Position numbers and translations under genes: made by a program. The notes beneath the pieces were generated by a model. That model was given only the letters and a program-made list of their open reading frames with translations. It ran no database searches and was not told where the DNA came from. 9,321 bases of DNA from DATBMY01 sp036554605 (lineage in GTDB: Bacteria; Acidobacteriota; Blastocatellia; UBA7656): positions 1-9,321 of the forward strand of contig DATBMY010000095.1 in assembly GCA_036554605.1 (NCBI GenBank), given 5' to 3'. This document shows positions 1-6,546 of this stretch, in pieces (within the stretch, counting starts at the first letter, position 1; every line of letters begins with the position of its first letter).

Positions 1-1381
1 GGGTTCCGTCATCATTACGATAGGCCGCGATCTTCGAGAGCCCGCGCCGGATTATGGCTCCTTCTCCGGGCGCGATGCCGGCCACCTCATCAATATCGCC
101 GCCGCTCATATAATCTTTTATGTACTGGCCCGCGACGTTTATGTTCTCTTTGGCGAATTCCTTCGCAGTCTCCAGGCTGAGCGTCACGCGCGACGGGTCA
201 TAAATTTTCTCCCACGAGCATGGCCTTCCGACTATCAGATCGGTTAGCAGTATTCCGGCAATTGTGCCGTGGGTCATACCCTGACCTGAATCGCCGGTGG
301 CGATATAGATATTCTGCCCGCCCCCCGCGTCGCGGCCGATGAAGGCTACGCCGTCAACCGGCTCCAACACCTGACCCGACCATTTGAACTCTACCTGCCC
401 GGCGGACGGCCATCGCTCGCGGGCCCACTGTTCGAGCCGCGCAAAACGCTCAGCGCCGTCATCGGCCTGTCCCGTCTTGTGATCTTCGCCCCCCACGATC
501 AGCACTTCGTAATCCGAGCCGCCCGGCGAAAGGCTCTGAAGCCGGACGTAATGATAAGGGTCGAGCGTGTCCCAGTAGAGCGCGCGGGTGACAGCCCCGC
601 GCGGCACACGCAGGCCTATAGCGTAGGTCGCGTATGGAGCCTGCTTTGTGTGTATGCTGACGATGTCGGTGACGGGCGAGTTGGTGGCGACCACGCACGC
701 GCCGGAGCTTACGGTGTGTCCGGTATCAGTAGTGACGACCGGGCGCTCGCCGCCCTCGACGCGGCTCGCATGCGTGCGCGTATAGATGCGCCCCCCGAGC
801 CGCTCTATTGCTCCGGCCAGGCCCTCAAGATATTTCATGGGATGAAACTGGGCCTGGCGAGGGAAGCGCAGGCACGCGCCCGTGTCAAATCCCTCGATGG
901 GAGCGCGCTCGACCATCTCCACGTCCACGAGGCCCGCCCGGTGTGCCGCCGCCAGCTCATCCTTGAGCATTTGCCGCTCGTCAGGCGGAGCGAAGAGGTA
1001 GCCGTCCAGGCGCTCGAAATCGCAAGAGATCTTCTCTTCGCGAACGATCTCTTCTATGCGGTCGATTGCCGCCGTGTGGCTCGCGGCTATACGGCTGGAG
1101 CCTTCCTGCCCGTGAAGTTGCTCCATCTTGTGATAACGGTCGTCGAAGGCGTTAGACAGGTGCGCGGTGGTGCGCTCAGTCTGCCCGCCGCCCACGGGGC
1201 CATCGTCTAGAACGACGACAGCCTTGCCTTCGCGGCAGAGCAGGTAAGCGGTGGTCATCCCCGCGATGCCCGCGCCGATTATGCATACATCCGTGCCGGC
1301 GTCCTCAGTAAGCGGATTGCGGTTGATGGCGTTTGCGGTTGCCATCCATATTGATGTTGTCTCTCCAGAATCGCTCTTCAT
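1..1381 (-). CDS. FAD-dependent oxidoreductase with C-terminal Rieske domain (3' end cut off)
   Basis: The reading frame stays open from 1381 to the left edge, giving 460 visible residues with no stop. Residues 32-60 form a Rossmann FAD-binding start (VCIIGAGIAG, with the ribose-binding acidic residue near D59). A late FAD contact motif GDSGQGMTHG lies at about 363-372, as in DadA/glycine-oxidase-like flavoproteins. From about residue 437 (GEGAIIRRGLSKIAAYRN) the sequence resembles the first strands of the Rieske [2Fe-2S] domain that ends this family, so the cluster-binding Cys-His pairs should lie outside the window. I chose the ATG at 1381 because GGAG sits 8 nt upstream and because I recall a SxWM segment near the N-terminus of relatives (here SIWM). 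The ATG at 1345 has a worse spacing. The family is usually a cytosolic amine or thiol-type oxidoreductase of undefined substrate. It is divergent from the cupin/dehydrogenase genes. Confidence 0.88.
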   Translation of the reverse strand, partial: MKSDSGETTSIWMATANAINRNPLTEDAGTDVCIIGAGIAGMTTAYLLCREGKAVVVLDDGPVGGGQTERTTAHLSNAFDDRYHKMEQLHGQEGSSRIAASHTAAIDRIEEIVREEKISCDFERLDGYLFAPPDERQMLKDELAAAHRAGLVDVEMVERAPIEGFDTGACLRFPRQAQFHPMKYLEGLAGAIERLGGRIYTRTHASRVEGGERPVVTTDTGHTVSSGACVVATNSPVTDIVSIHTKQAPYATYAIGLRVPRGAVTRALYWDTLDPYHYVRLQSLSPGGSDYEVLIVGGEDHKTGQADDGAERFARLEQWARERWPSAGQVEFKWSGQVLEPVDGVAFIGRDAGGGQNIYIATGDSGQGMTHGTIAGILLTDLIVGRPCSWEKIYDPSRVTLSLETAKEFAKENINVAGQYIKDYMSGGDIDEVAGIAPGEGAIIRRGLSKIAAYRNDDGT

Positions 1382-1438
1382 TGGGAATGCTCCGTCTTCT
1401 TTCAATGACAAGCGATCCACTGCGTGCGGTCTGAATAA

Positions 1439-1467
1439 ATAGTATCCGCGCCCGGCGCGCGTGGCAA
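1439..1467 (-). promoter_or_regulatory. Sigma-70-type promoter for the FAD/Rieske oxidoreductase
   Basis: On the minus strand TTGCCA (1467-1462) is followed after exactly 17 nt by TACTAT (1444-1439), close to the TTGACA/TATAAT consensus. The 17-nt spacer is almost pure G/C, which makes the AT-rich -10 stand out. Transcription would start near 1432, leaving a leader of about 50 nt before the ATG at 1381. Confidence 0.6.
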
Positions 1468-1531
1468 CTTCTTGCGCGGTCTGCCACGAGGTTGGAACGC
1501 GTCTTGCTATCTTTTCAACCGGGGGGAGAGT

Positions 1532-1642
1532 GTGTCGAATCAGAGACTGAAAACCGGCCATAAAGTTTACGGTCTGTTTGACAAGCCGACGCACTCGGAA
1601 GGATCTACAAGTGAGGAAGCTATATGGGTGATAGCAGCGTAA
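1532..1642 (+). CDS. Possible 36-residue leader ORF overlapping the cupin start (doubtful)
   Basis: A GTG-started frame (beginning VSNQRLKTGHKVYGLF) is open for 36 codons and ends in TAA inside the cupin gene, overlapping its first 19 nt in another frame. A purine-rich GGGGGGAGAG lies just upstream, although the spacing of GGAG to the GTG is only about 3 nt. I recognise no family. An open frame of this length is expected by chance fairly often, so this may be noise. If translated, it could couple translation into the cupin gene. Confidence 0.2.
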   Translation: MSNQRLKTGHKVYGLFDKPTHSEGSTSEEAIWVIAA

Positions 1643-1971
1643 AGAAAGTACAGTCTAAGACCTCGCCAAAAGGCGCACTCGGGCAGAAGTATCTTGCCTC
1701 GGGCATACACGTTTCAATGCGATTATGGGAGGACGAGCAGCCGGGCGAGCCGAAGCCGGAATCCTCTCGCGATTACGAAACGGTCGGCTACGTCATAAAG
1801 GGAAAGGCGGAGCTACACCTCGAAGGCCAGATGATACTGCTTGAGGCGGGCGATTCGTGGACCGTGGCCAAAGGATCTCGCCACACATACAAGATACTGG
1901 AGCCTTTCACCGCGGTCGAAGCGACCTGCCCGCCCGCGCAGGTTCACGGAAGAGACGAGCCGGCAAAGTAA
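1624..1971 (+). CDS. Small single-domain cupin protein
   Basis: This is a 115-residue protein, the usual size for a stand-alone cupin. The beta-barrel core runs from about 50 to 100: VGYVIKGKAEL is the first cupin motif region, followed by LEAGDSW and KGSRHTYKI as the second motif with H87. The usual HxH metal-binding pair of motif 1 is missing (SSRDYE occupies its place; E52 could be the motif glutamate), so metal binding is uncertain. The C-terminal PPAQVHGRDE stretch resembles what I remember from uncharacterised bacterial cupins. GAGGAAG lies 4 nt upstream of the ATG. The alcohol dehydrogenase starts 106 nt downstream on the same strand and may be co-transcribed. Enzymatic or sensory role is unknown. 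All four isoleucines are encoded by ATA. Confidence 0.85.
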   Translation: MGDSSVKKVQSKTSPKGALGQKYLASGIHVSMRLWEDEQPGEPKPESSRDYETVGYVIKGKAELHLEGQMILLEAGDSWTVAKGSRHTYKILEPFTAVEATCPPAQVHGRDEPAK

Positions 1972-2077
1972 GTAGAGCGCGGGGCGCAATCTTATACCAT
2001 CAACGTCGCGTCCCCTTAACGGATTCGGCGTATTACTCATCCTGTATTCGTCAAGAGCAATGAAAGGAGATCGCCTT

Positions 2078-3319
2078 ATGAAAGCAGTTGTCTTTCACGC
2101 CGTAGGAGATATACGTCTTGATAATGTGGCCGAGCCGAAGATCAAGCAATCGACGGACGCGATAGTTCGCCTGACGGCCAGCGCCATATGCGGGACCGAT
2201 CTGCATATGGTCCGGGGCACAATGACCGGGATGAAGCCTGGCACTATTCTGGGACACGAAGGGGTCGGGGTTGTCGAAGAGGTAGGGCGCGATGCGCGCA
2301 ATTTGAAGAAAGGCGACCGCGTCGTTATACCTTCAACCATCGCCTGCGGGTACTGCTCGTACTGCCGCGCGGGATATTATGCCCAGTGCGACAACGCGAA
2401 CCCGAACGGCGCGCAGGCGGGGACAGCCTTTTTCGGCGGGCCGCAAGAATCGGGGCCCTTCCATGGGCTTCAGGCCGAAAGGGCGCGCATCCCGTTTGCG
2501 AATGTCGGGCTCGTAAAGCTGCCGGAGGAAGTGAGCGATGATCAGGCGATCTTGCTGTCGGACATATTCCCGACCGGTTACTTCGGCGCGGAGCTGGCCG
2601 AGATAGAATCAGGAGACACGGTCGCCGTATTCGGCTGCGGTCCCGTCGGGCAGTTCGCCATCGCGAGCGCGAAGTTACTGGGAGCGGGCCGGGTTCTTGC
2701 CATCGATACCGTCGAGTCGCGATTGGAGATGGCGCGGGCGCAGGGCGCGGAAGTCATCGACTTTAACGCCGAAGACCCGGTGGAGGCTATAAGAACCCTC
2801 ACGGGCGGGATAGGTGTCGATCGCGCGATTGACGCCGTTGGCGTCGATGCCGAAGCGCCGCAAAAAGGGCCCGCGGCCAAACAGGTGAAGAAGGAGAAGA
2901 AAGAACACCAGGAAGATTTGAAGCAGGTGGCGCCCGAGACTAACCCGCAAGGCGACAACTGGCATCCGGGTGACGCGCCCGCGCTGGTGCTGTCGTGGGC
3001 GGTCGAGTCGCTGGCAAAGGCGGGCACGCTTTCTATCATCGGCGTCTACCCGCAAACGCTAAAGACTTTCCCCATCGGGGCGGCGATGAATAAGAACCTG
3101 ACGATCAACATGGGCAACTGCAATCATCGCAAATACGTGCCGATGCTCGTAGAGCTGGTCCGCGCCGGGGCCGCCGACCCGACCGAGATACTTACGCAGC
3201 GCGAGCCGCTTACATCGGTCATCGAAGCCTACAAGGCATTCGACCAGCGCAAGCCCGGCTGGGTAAAGGTGATGCTTGAGCCGGCGGCAATCGCGACCCG
3301 GGCGTCACGAAAGAGTTAA
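2078..3319 (+). CDS. Zinc-dependent alcohol dehydrogenase, formaldehyde-dehydrogenase-like
   Basis: This 413-residue protein is a medium-chain dehydrogenase/reductase. Catalytic zinc ligands are seen at C38 (AICGTDLH) and H60-E61 (GHEGVG). The four structural-zinc cysteines are C90, C93, C96 and C104. The NAD-binding fold carries GCGPVG at 186-191, and the acidic D210 at the end of the second strand favours NAD over NADP. It is longer than classic ADHs because of an insert at about 258-299, very rich in Lys/Glu/Gln, placed as in the FDH_like (glutathione-independent formaldehyde dehydrogenase-related) subgroup. The expected reaction is NAD-linked oxidation of an alcohol or aldehyde adduct; the substrate is not certain. 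I chose the ATG at 2078 because AAAGGAGA (2063-2070) gives an ideal spacing. The in-frame ATG at 2060 lies just before that Shine-Dalgarno sequence, which would then be inside the gene. Confidence 0.92.
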   Translation: MKAVVFHAVGDIRLDNVAEPKIKQSTDAIVRLTASAICGTDLHMVRGTMTGMKPGTILGHEGVGVVEEVGRDARNLKKGDRVVIPSTIACGYCSYCRAGYYAQCDNANPNGAQAGTAFFGGPQESGPFHGLQAERARIPFANVGLVKLPEEVSDDQAILLSDIFPTGYFGAELAEIESGDTVAVFGCGPVGQFAIASAKLLGAGRVLAIDTVESRLEMARAQGAEVIDFNAEDPVEAIRTLTGGIGVDRAIDAVGVDAEAPQKGPAAKQVKKEKKEHQEDLKQVAPETNPQGDNWHPGDAPALVLSWAVESLAKAGTLSIIGVYPQTLKTFPIGAAMNKNLTINMGNCNHRKYVPMLVELVRAGAADPTEILTQREPLTSVIEAYKAFDQRKPGWVKVMLEPAAIATRASRKS

Positions 3320-3339
3320 CACAATCCGAGCTTTATAGA

Positions 3340-3415
3340 GGTTTGCAATTGAGTGCATCTCGTGTCAGTACCACTCGTGGGAGCGGGCGGTACTGACACG
3401 CTCCAATCGCAAACC
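3340..3415. repeat. Imperfect long palindrome between convergent genes (REP-like element or terminator)
   Basis: The inner arms CGTGTCAGTACC (3361-3372) and GGTACTGACACG (3389-3400) are perfect 12-bp inverted repeats around a 16-nt loop. The loop can itself pair as CCAC-TC-GTGG. Outside them GGTTTGC (3340-3346) pairs with GCAAACC (3409-3415), and the stretches between are nearly complementary (AATTGAG against CTCCAAT) apart from a 7-nt bulge on the left. The whole can fold into one long hairpin on either strand. It lies after the dehydrogenase stop and after the end of the opposing operon, so it could act as a bidirectional terminator. However, no T-tract follows on either strand, so a dispersed REP-type element is at least as likely. 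Confidence 0.75.
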
Positions 3416-3426
3416 GCGAATCATAT

Positions 3427-3528
3427 TTATTGTTCGCTTAACGCGCGCGCGATCAGCGGGCGAAGATCGTTGTGGCGCTCTTTGCTTCCTCCCGCCAGCC
3501 GCGAAACGATTCTCCAAGCCCTGCGCAT
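3427..3528 (-). CDS. Candidate 33-residue basic microprotein, fourth gene of the sigma operon
   Basis: An ATG at 3528 opens a 33-codon frame ending in TAA at 3427, coding for a strongly basic peptide (begins MRRAWRIVSRLAGGSKE; eight Arg/Lys against three acidic residues). The first half could form an amphipathic helix. It starts exactly 10 nt after the HEAT gene stop, the same gap as at the two other junctions of this operon. The HEAT stop TAA is again joined to the Shine-Dalgarno (TAAGGTG, 6 nt from the ATG). It ends just before the palindrome at 3340-3415, as the last gene of a transcript would. I recognise no family, and a 33-codon frame alone could be chance; the spacing pattern is what supports it. 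Confidence 0.42.
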   Translation of the reverse strand: MRRAWRIVSRLAGGSKERHNDLRPLIARALSEQ

Positions 3529-3538
3529 AGGATTCACC

Positions 3539-4888
3539 TTACTTGAGCAGCTCTTCGAGCAAGCGTAGAGCCTCCGGGTCTTTGCTGCGCCCGAGCCGCG
3601 AGATCGCCATCTTTCTCATCTCGGGCAGCGGGTCGCCTTTTGCTATCTCCATAATCTTGCTCATCGCCTCTTTGTTGGAATAGTGATAGCCGAGCGCATT
3701 GATGATTTGCCCCTTAAGCTCCGGGCTCTTCTCCTCGTCGTAAAGGCGCGCCAGTATGCTCGCCGACCTCGCGCGTTTCGACGCCTGGGAATTCTTTGCC
3801 GCCGCGCGGTTGACCACCTCCGCTTCCAGCTGCGCGGCAAGCATATTCGTATAAGCCTGCGCCACGACGGGGGAAGAATTGCCCGCCAGTGTGAATAGCG
3901 GGGAAGGCGAGGTCGTCGTCAGGAGCCCTACGTATGGCGAGCCGAGCGACGAGATGATGCTCTTTTTGATCTCCACGTCATCGCTTGAGCGATAAACTAT
4001 CATCAACTGATCAAGGCCCACATCGCCGCCGTTGAGCGCAAGCCACGAGAGCGCTTGCCGCCGCGCGGCAAACGTCTTGCCGGACCTCGCCACCTGCGAC
4101 AGTATCTCAATTGTCTTCTCGCGGCGCGTCGCCGAGGGCGCGCCCGACAGCGCATATACTGCCGCTTCGGCGATCTCATCCACGGGATCGGTCACAAGCT
4201 CTCTGAGCAGATTAAAGACTTCCTCGTCACTCTTCCACGCCATCGAAGATATGGCCTTCTTTCGGATATTGATATCCGTGTGCCCGCGGGCGATTTCAAT
4301 CAGGGTAGTTGTGTTTTGCTTGCCGCCCAGCTGGCCGAGCATCGTCAGGGCCGATTGCTTCAACTGCGGGCTCGCTTTTGATCCTTCTTTAAGAAAATCG
4401 GCCGCGATAGCAGCCGCGCGTGCCGGGTCAGCCATAAAGAGGCTTTGCAGCGCCGCGACTTTTATCTCATCTTCGGCGCTCATGCTCTCCCTGGCGATCA
4501 AAGCCTCGTTGCCGAGCTGCGGGGCGATCTCTATCCTCATCTCCCTTGCGTCGGTCACCCAGGTCGATTCGGGATACTGGGTAATGAGCCGTTCGAGCGC
4601 GCGCTCGGCTTGCTGAAGCTTGCCCTGCTTTTTCTGTGAGAAGGCGAGCCAGTAAAGCGCGGCGTCGAGGTCTTCAATGGCGGTCGTTTTATCAATCATC
4701 CGGTTGAGCGCCTGCTCCGCCTGCAACCATTCCTTGCTTGCGATCAGAGCCCTGACTTTCAACAGCGCCGCGTCGGTCGAGATTGAACGATCCGAAGCCT
4801 GACCGCCGAGGGCCGAAAGCGTGGCCGCATAGAGCAGGAGCGGCAAGAGCACAAAGCTTATGAGAGTCTGAGTTCTTCTAGTGGTCAT
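3539..4888 (-). CDS. Exported TPR/HEAT-repeat protein of the sigma-factor operon
   Basis: This 449-residue protein has a clear signal peptide: RR near the N-terminus, a hydrophobic core at about 8-25, and likely cleavage near residue 26-31. Residues 40-110 form helical pairs of TPR type, including LYWLAFSQKKQGKLQQAERAL with the typical W/Y-A-G-A-A spacing. From about 140 to the end are repeated helical pairs of HEAT type (for example IKVAALQSL, IRKKAISSMAW, IAEAAVYALSG, FAARRQALSWLA, LKGQIINALGYH, MRKMAISRLG). Such solenoids bind other proteins; no catalytic motif is visible. AGGTG lies 5 nt before the ATG and is joined to the anti-sigma stop codon, so the two are probably translationally coupled. 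Export fits a role in the periplasm, perhaps touching the outer part of the anti-sigma factor, which is inference. Confidence 0.9.
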   Translation of the reverse strand: MTTRRTQTLISFVLLPLLLYAATLSALGGQASDRSISTDAALLKVRALIASKEWLQAEQALNRMIDKTTAIEDLDAALYWLAFSQKKQGKLQQAERALERLITQYPESTWVTDAREMRIEIAPQLGNEALIARESMSAEDEIKVAALQSLFMADPARAAAIAADFLKEGSKASPQLKQSALTMLGQLGGKQNTTTLIEIARGHTDINIRKKAISSMAWKSDEEVFNLLRELVTDPVDEIAEAAVYALSGAPSATRREKTIEILSQVARSGKTFAARRQALSWLALNGGDVGLDQLMIVYRSSDDVEIKKSIISSLGSPYVGLLTTTSPSPLFTLAGNSSPVVAQAYTNMLAAQLEAEVVNRAAAKNSQASKRARSASILARLYDEEKSPELKGQIINALGYHYSNKEAMSKIMEIAKGDPLPEMRKMAISRLGRSKDPEALRLLEELLK

Positions 4889-4898
4889 AAGTACACCT

Positions 4899-5822
4899 CT
4901 ATGGCTTGTAAGAAGGTCCGAGGGCCACCGAGTACAGGCGCAGCTCCGATATGATGCCGTTCTCTTTAAGCAGGCGCTTGATGCTTCGCGTCTGGTCCTC
5001 GGATGGATTATCCGGCAGGTTTGCTATCTCAAGCAGGAACGGCTCGGCGCTGCCTAATAAATCTTCGACAGGCAGCTCGCCGCTCAATATCGCTTCAAAC
5101 CTGAGCCTGTTGTTCTGGCCGATCATCCTGCGCGCGAGCGTCCTTTCGAATGAGAGGTCGGGCGCGCTTTCGCCCGCAACCGGGCGGGCATTGCGAAAAG
5201 AGCGCAGCAGCATCTCTATGCTCTCGACATGCTCGGCTATCCTGACTTCAAGCGGCGCTGCCTCAACCCCGCCCTCAACCTGTTCGGCGTTTTTCGATAA
5301 AGCCCGCGAGCGGCTCGAAGCGACGCGTGATCTGCTCTGGTTATGAGTTATGGCTTTATCGGTTTTCCGGCCGTCGCGCTCGATTGCGAGAAGCGGCGCT
5401 TTTGATTCTGGATTTGAGGGGGCGGCCGCTTGAGGCTTCGACGCCTCCTGTTCAGGATCGCTGTCGCGGAAAGCGAGCCAGAGTCCGAATGAAAAGAGAA
5501 TGCATGCGGCGGCAATCGAAGCCGCGAGCTGTCGCGCGATCTTAATTCCGGCTACGCTGCGCGATGACCATCTGAACCTTTGCGGAGCTTGCTCAAGCTT
5601 CGCGCGAAGCGACGCCTCATACCGCGGCCAGTAAGACTCACCGGGGATCCGGCTCATCCCGGCCTCGTCAATCGCGGCGAGCGCGGCCGCCGCCGAGCTA
5701 TGCACGCAGGCGCACCGCGCGCACCGCGCTATCTCACAGATGAGGGCAAGCTTCTCCGCTTCGCCAATCTCGTCGAGCAGCAGTTCCGCGATTCTCTCTT
5801 TCGTAACGGCGCAATCGTGCAT
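4899..5822 (-). CDS. Membrane-anchored anti-sigma factor with zinc-finger-like N-terminus
   Basis: This 307-residue protein begins with a short cysteine-rich cytoplasmic domain (C4, C29, C34, C37, C39, H41) similar to zf-HC2 anti-sigma domains. The canonical His four residues before CxxC is replaced by Glu (E30), so zinc, if bound, is held differently. One membrane helix is seen at about 98-118 (QLAASIAAACILFSFGLWLAF). It is followed by a low-complexity Ala/Pro/Ser/Arg linker to about 195. The C-terminal helical domain has MLLRSFRN, GELPVEDLL and EPFLLEIANLPDNPS and would be periplasmic. The gene begins 10 nt after the sigma factor stop, with GAGG 8 nt before its ATG. It should hold the ECF sigma factor inactive until an envelope signal arrives. 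The role rests on position plus architecture. Confidence 0.85.
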   Translation of the reverse strand: MHDCAVTKERIAELLLDEIGEAEKLALICEIARCARCACVHSSAAAALAAIDEAGMSRIPGESYWPRYEASLRAKLEQAPQRFRWSSRSVAGIKIARQLAASIAAACILFSFGLWLAFRDSDPEQEASKPQAAAPSNPESKAPLLAIERDGRKTDKAITHNQSRSRVASSRSRALSKNAEQVEGGVEAAPLEVRIAEHVESIEMLLRSFRNARPVAGESAPDLSFERTLARRMIGQNNRLRFEAILSGELPVEDLLGSAEPFLLEIANLPDNPSEDQTRSIKRLLKENGIISELRLYSVALGPSYKP

Positions 5823-5832
5823 CGTAAAAACC

Positions 5833-6396
5833 TCACCTGCTCTTGTCCGCCGGTGAAGAAAGGCCGGCCTCGCTGACTTGAAGATGCTCGCGCAACTTCA
5901 TCACCGCGCGGAAGAGCGATTTCTTTACCGTCCCGGCTGAGCATCCCATCGACTTCGCGATCTCTTCGTATGTCAAACCTTCCCGGTGCTTGAGCAAGAG
6001 CATTAACCTCTGCCGAGGCGTCAGCTCGCCGAGCGCCTCGTAGACTTTTTCAGTTAGTAGCTGGTTGTGTATCGCCTGCTCGACTCGCTGTTCGACTTCA
6101 ACCTCGTCAAGCTCGCTTTCCATAGCCAGCCTGCTCTGGCGCCTCTCATTCAGAAATGTGTTTATAGTGATCTGTCTGAGCCAGGTGTAAAAGCTGGATT
6201 CATGCTTGAACGATCCCAGCGCCCTGTAAGCCCTCAGCCAGACCTCTTGCGAAAGGTCTTCCGCGTCGTGGCGGTTGCGAGTGAAATATAAGGCGAGAAT
6301 ATAAAGCTTGCGCGCGTACAGGCTCGCCACCTCGCAAAAGGCGTCGCGGTCTCCCGATTGCGCCAGCTTTATCAGTTCGTTTTCTCGATCCGCCAC
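5833..6396 (-). CDS. ECF-type RNA polymerase sigma factor
   Basis: With a GTG start at 6396 the product is 187 residues, a normal ECF length. Region 2 spans about 23-87, with the -10-recognition and core-binding helix around DAEDLSQEVWLRAYRAL and FYTWLRQITINTFLNERR. Region 4 spans about 118-170, with the helix-turn-helix LTYEEIAKSMGCSAGTVKKSL that reads the -35 element. A Glu-rich linker joins them, and no region 3 or N-terminal region 1 is present. I prefer the GTG at 6396 because AAGGA lies 9 nt upstream and ADRENELIKLAQSGD is a typical ECF opening. The first in-frame start, GTG at 6435, would add 13 residues but has no visible Shine-Dalgarno. The stop TGA overlaps the ribosome site of the anti-sigma gene. 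Promoter targets are unknown. Confidence 0.92.
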   Translation of the reverse strand: MADRENELIKLAQSGDRDAFCEVASLYARKLYILALYFTRNRHDAEDLSQEVWLRAYRALGSFKHESSFYTWLRQITINTFLNERRQSRLAMESELDEVEVEQRVEQAIHNQLLTEKVYEALGELTPRQRLMLLLKHREGLTYEEIAKSMGCSAGTVKKSLFRAVMKLREHLQVSEAGLSSPADKSR

Positions 6397-6488
6397 CTGA
6401 TATGGTCCTTCGCACGACGTCGATGATATAGACACGGATTTCGCGATCTGGTTGGCCGCGGCGAGATATTAATTTCGGCGAGACTCAA

Positions 6489-6519
6489 AGGCCAGGCCAC
6501 GATCATACGGGCCTGGCCT
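6489..6519 (-). terminator. Probable terminator hairpin after the cystathionine beta-synthase gene
   Basis: AGGCCAGGCC (6489-6498) and GGCCTGGCCT (6510-6519) form a perfect 10-bp GC-rich stem with an 11-nt loop. It begins 27 nt past the stop of the minus-strand gene. Read on the minus strand it is followed by only TTTGAG, so the U-tract is weak. It could be a rho-assisted or inefficient terminator separating this gene from the sigma operon that begins about 90 nt further on. Confidence 0.55.
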
Positions 6520-6546
6520 CGGCTTTGTTAAGGCGCGATTCTATAA

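Noticed and set aside
479..1210. 243-residue open frame on the plus strand
   Set aside because: It lies wholly antisense to the FAD/Rieske oxidoreductase, whose motifs are clear. The plus-strand product is Arg/Ala/Val-rich with no recognisable domain.
1492..1513. TTGGAA and TATCTT as a plus-strand promoter for the cupin gene
   Set aside because: The boxes are only about 10 nt apart, too close for sigma-70, and I found no better pair.
3353..3568. 71-residue plus-strand open frame after the dehydrogenase
   Set aside because: It starts beside the palindrome and runs antisense into the HEAT gene and the better supported microprotein; it has no ribosome binding site that convinces.
4032..4616. 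194-residue plus-strand open frame
   Set aside because: It is antisense to the HEAT-repeat gene; its Ser/Ala/Ile-rich composition is what the reverse strand of such a gene gives.
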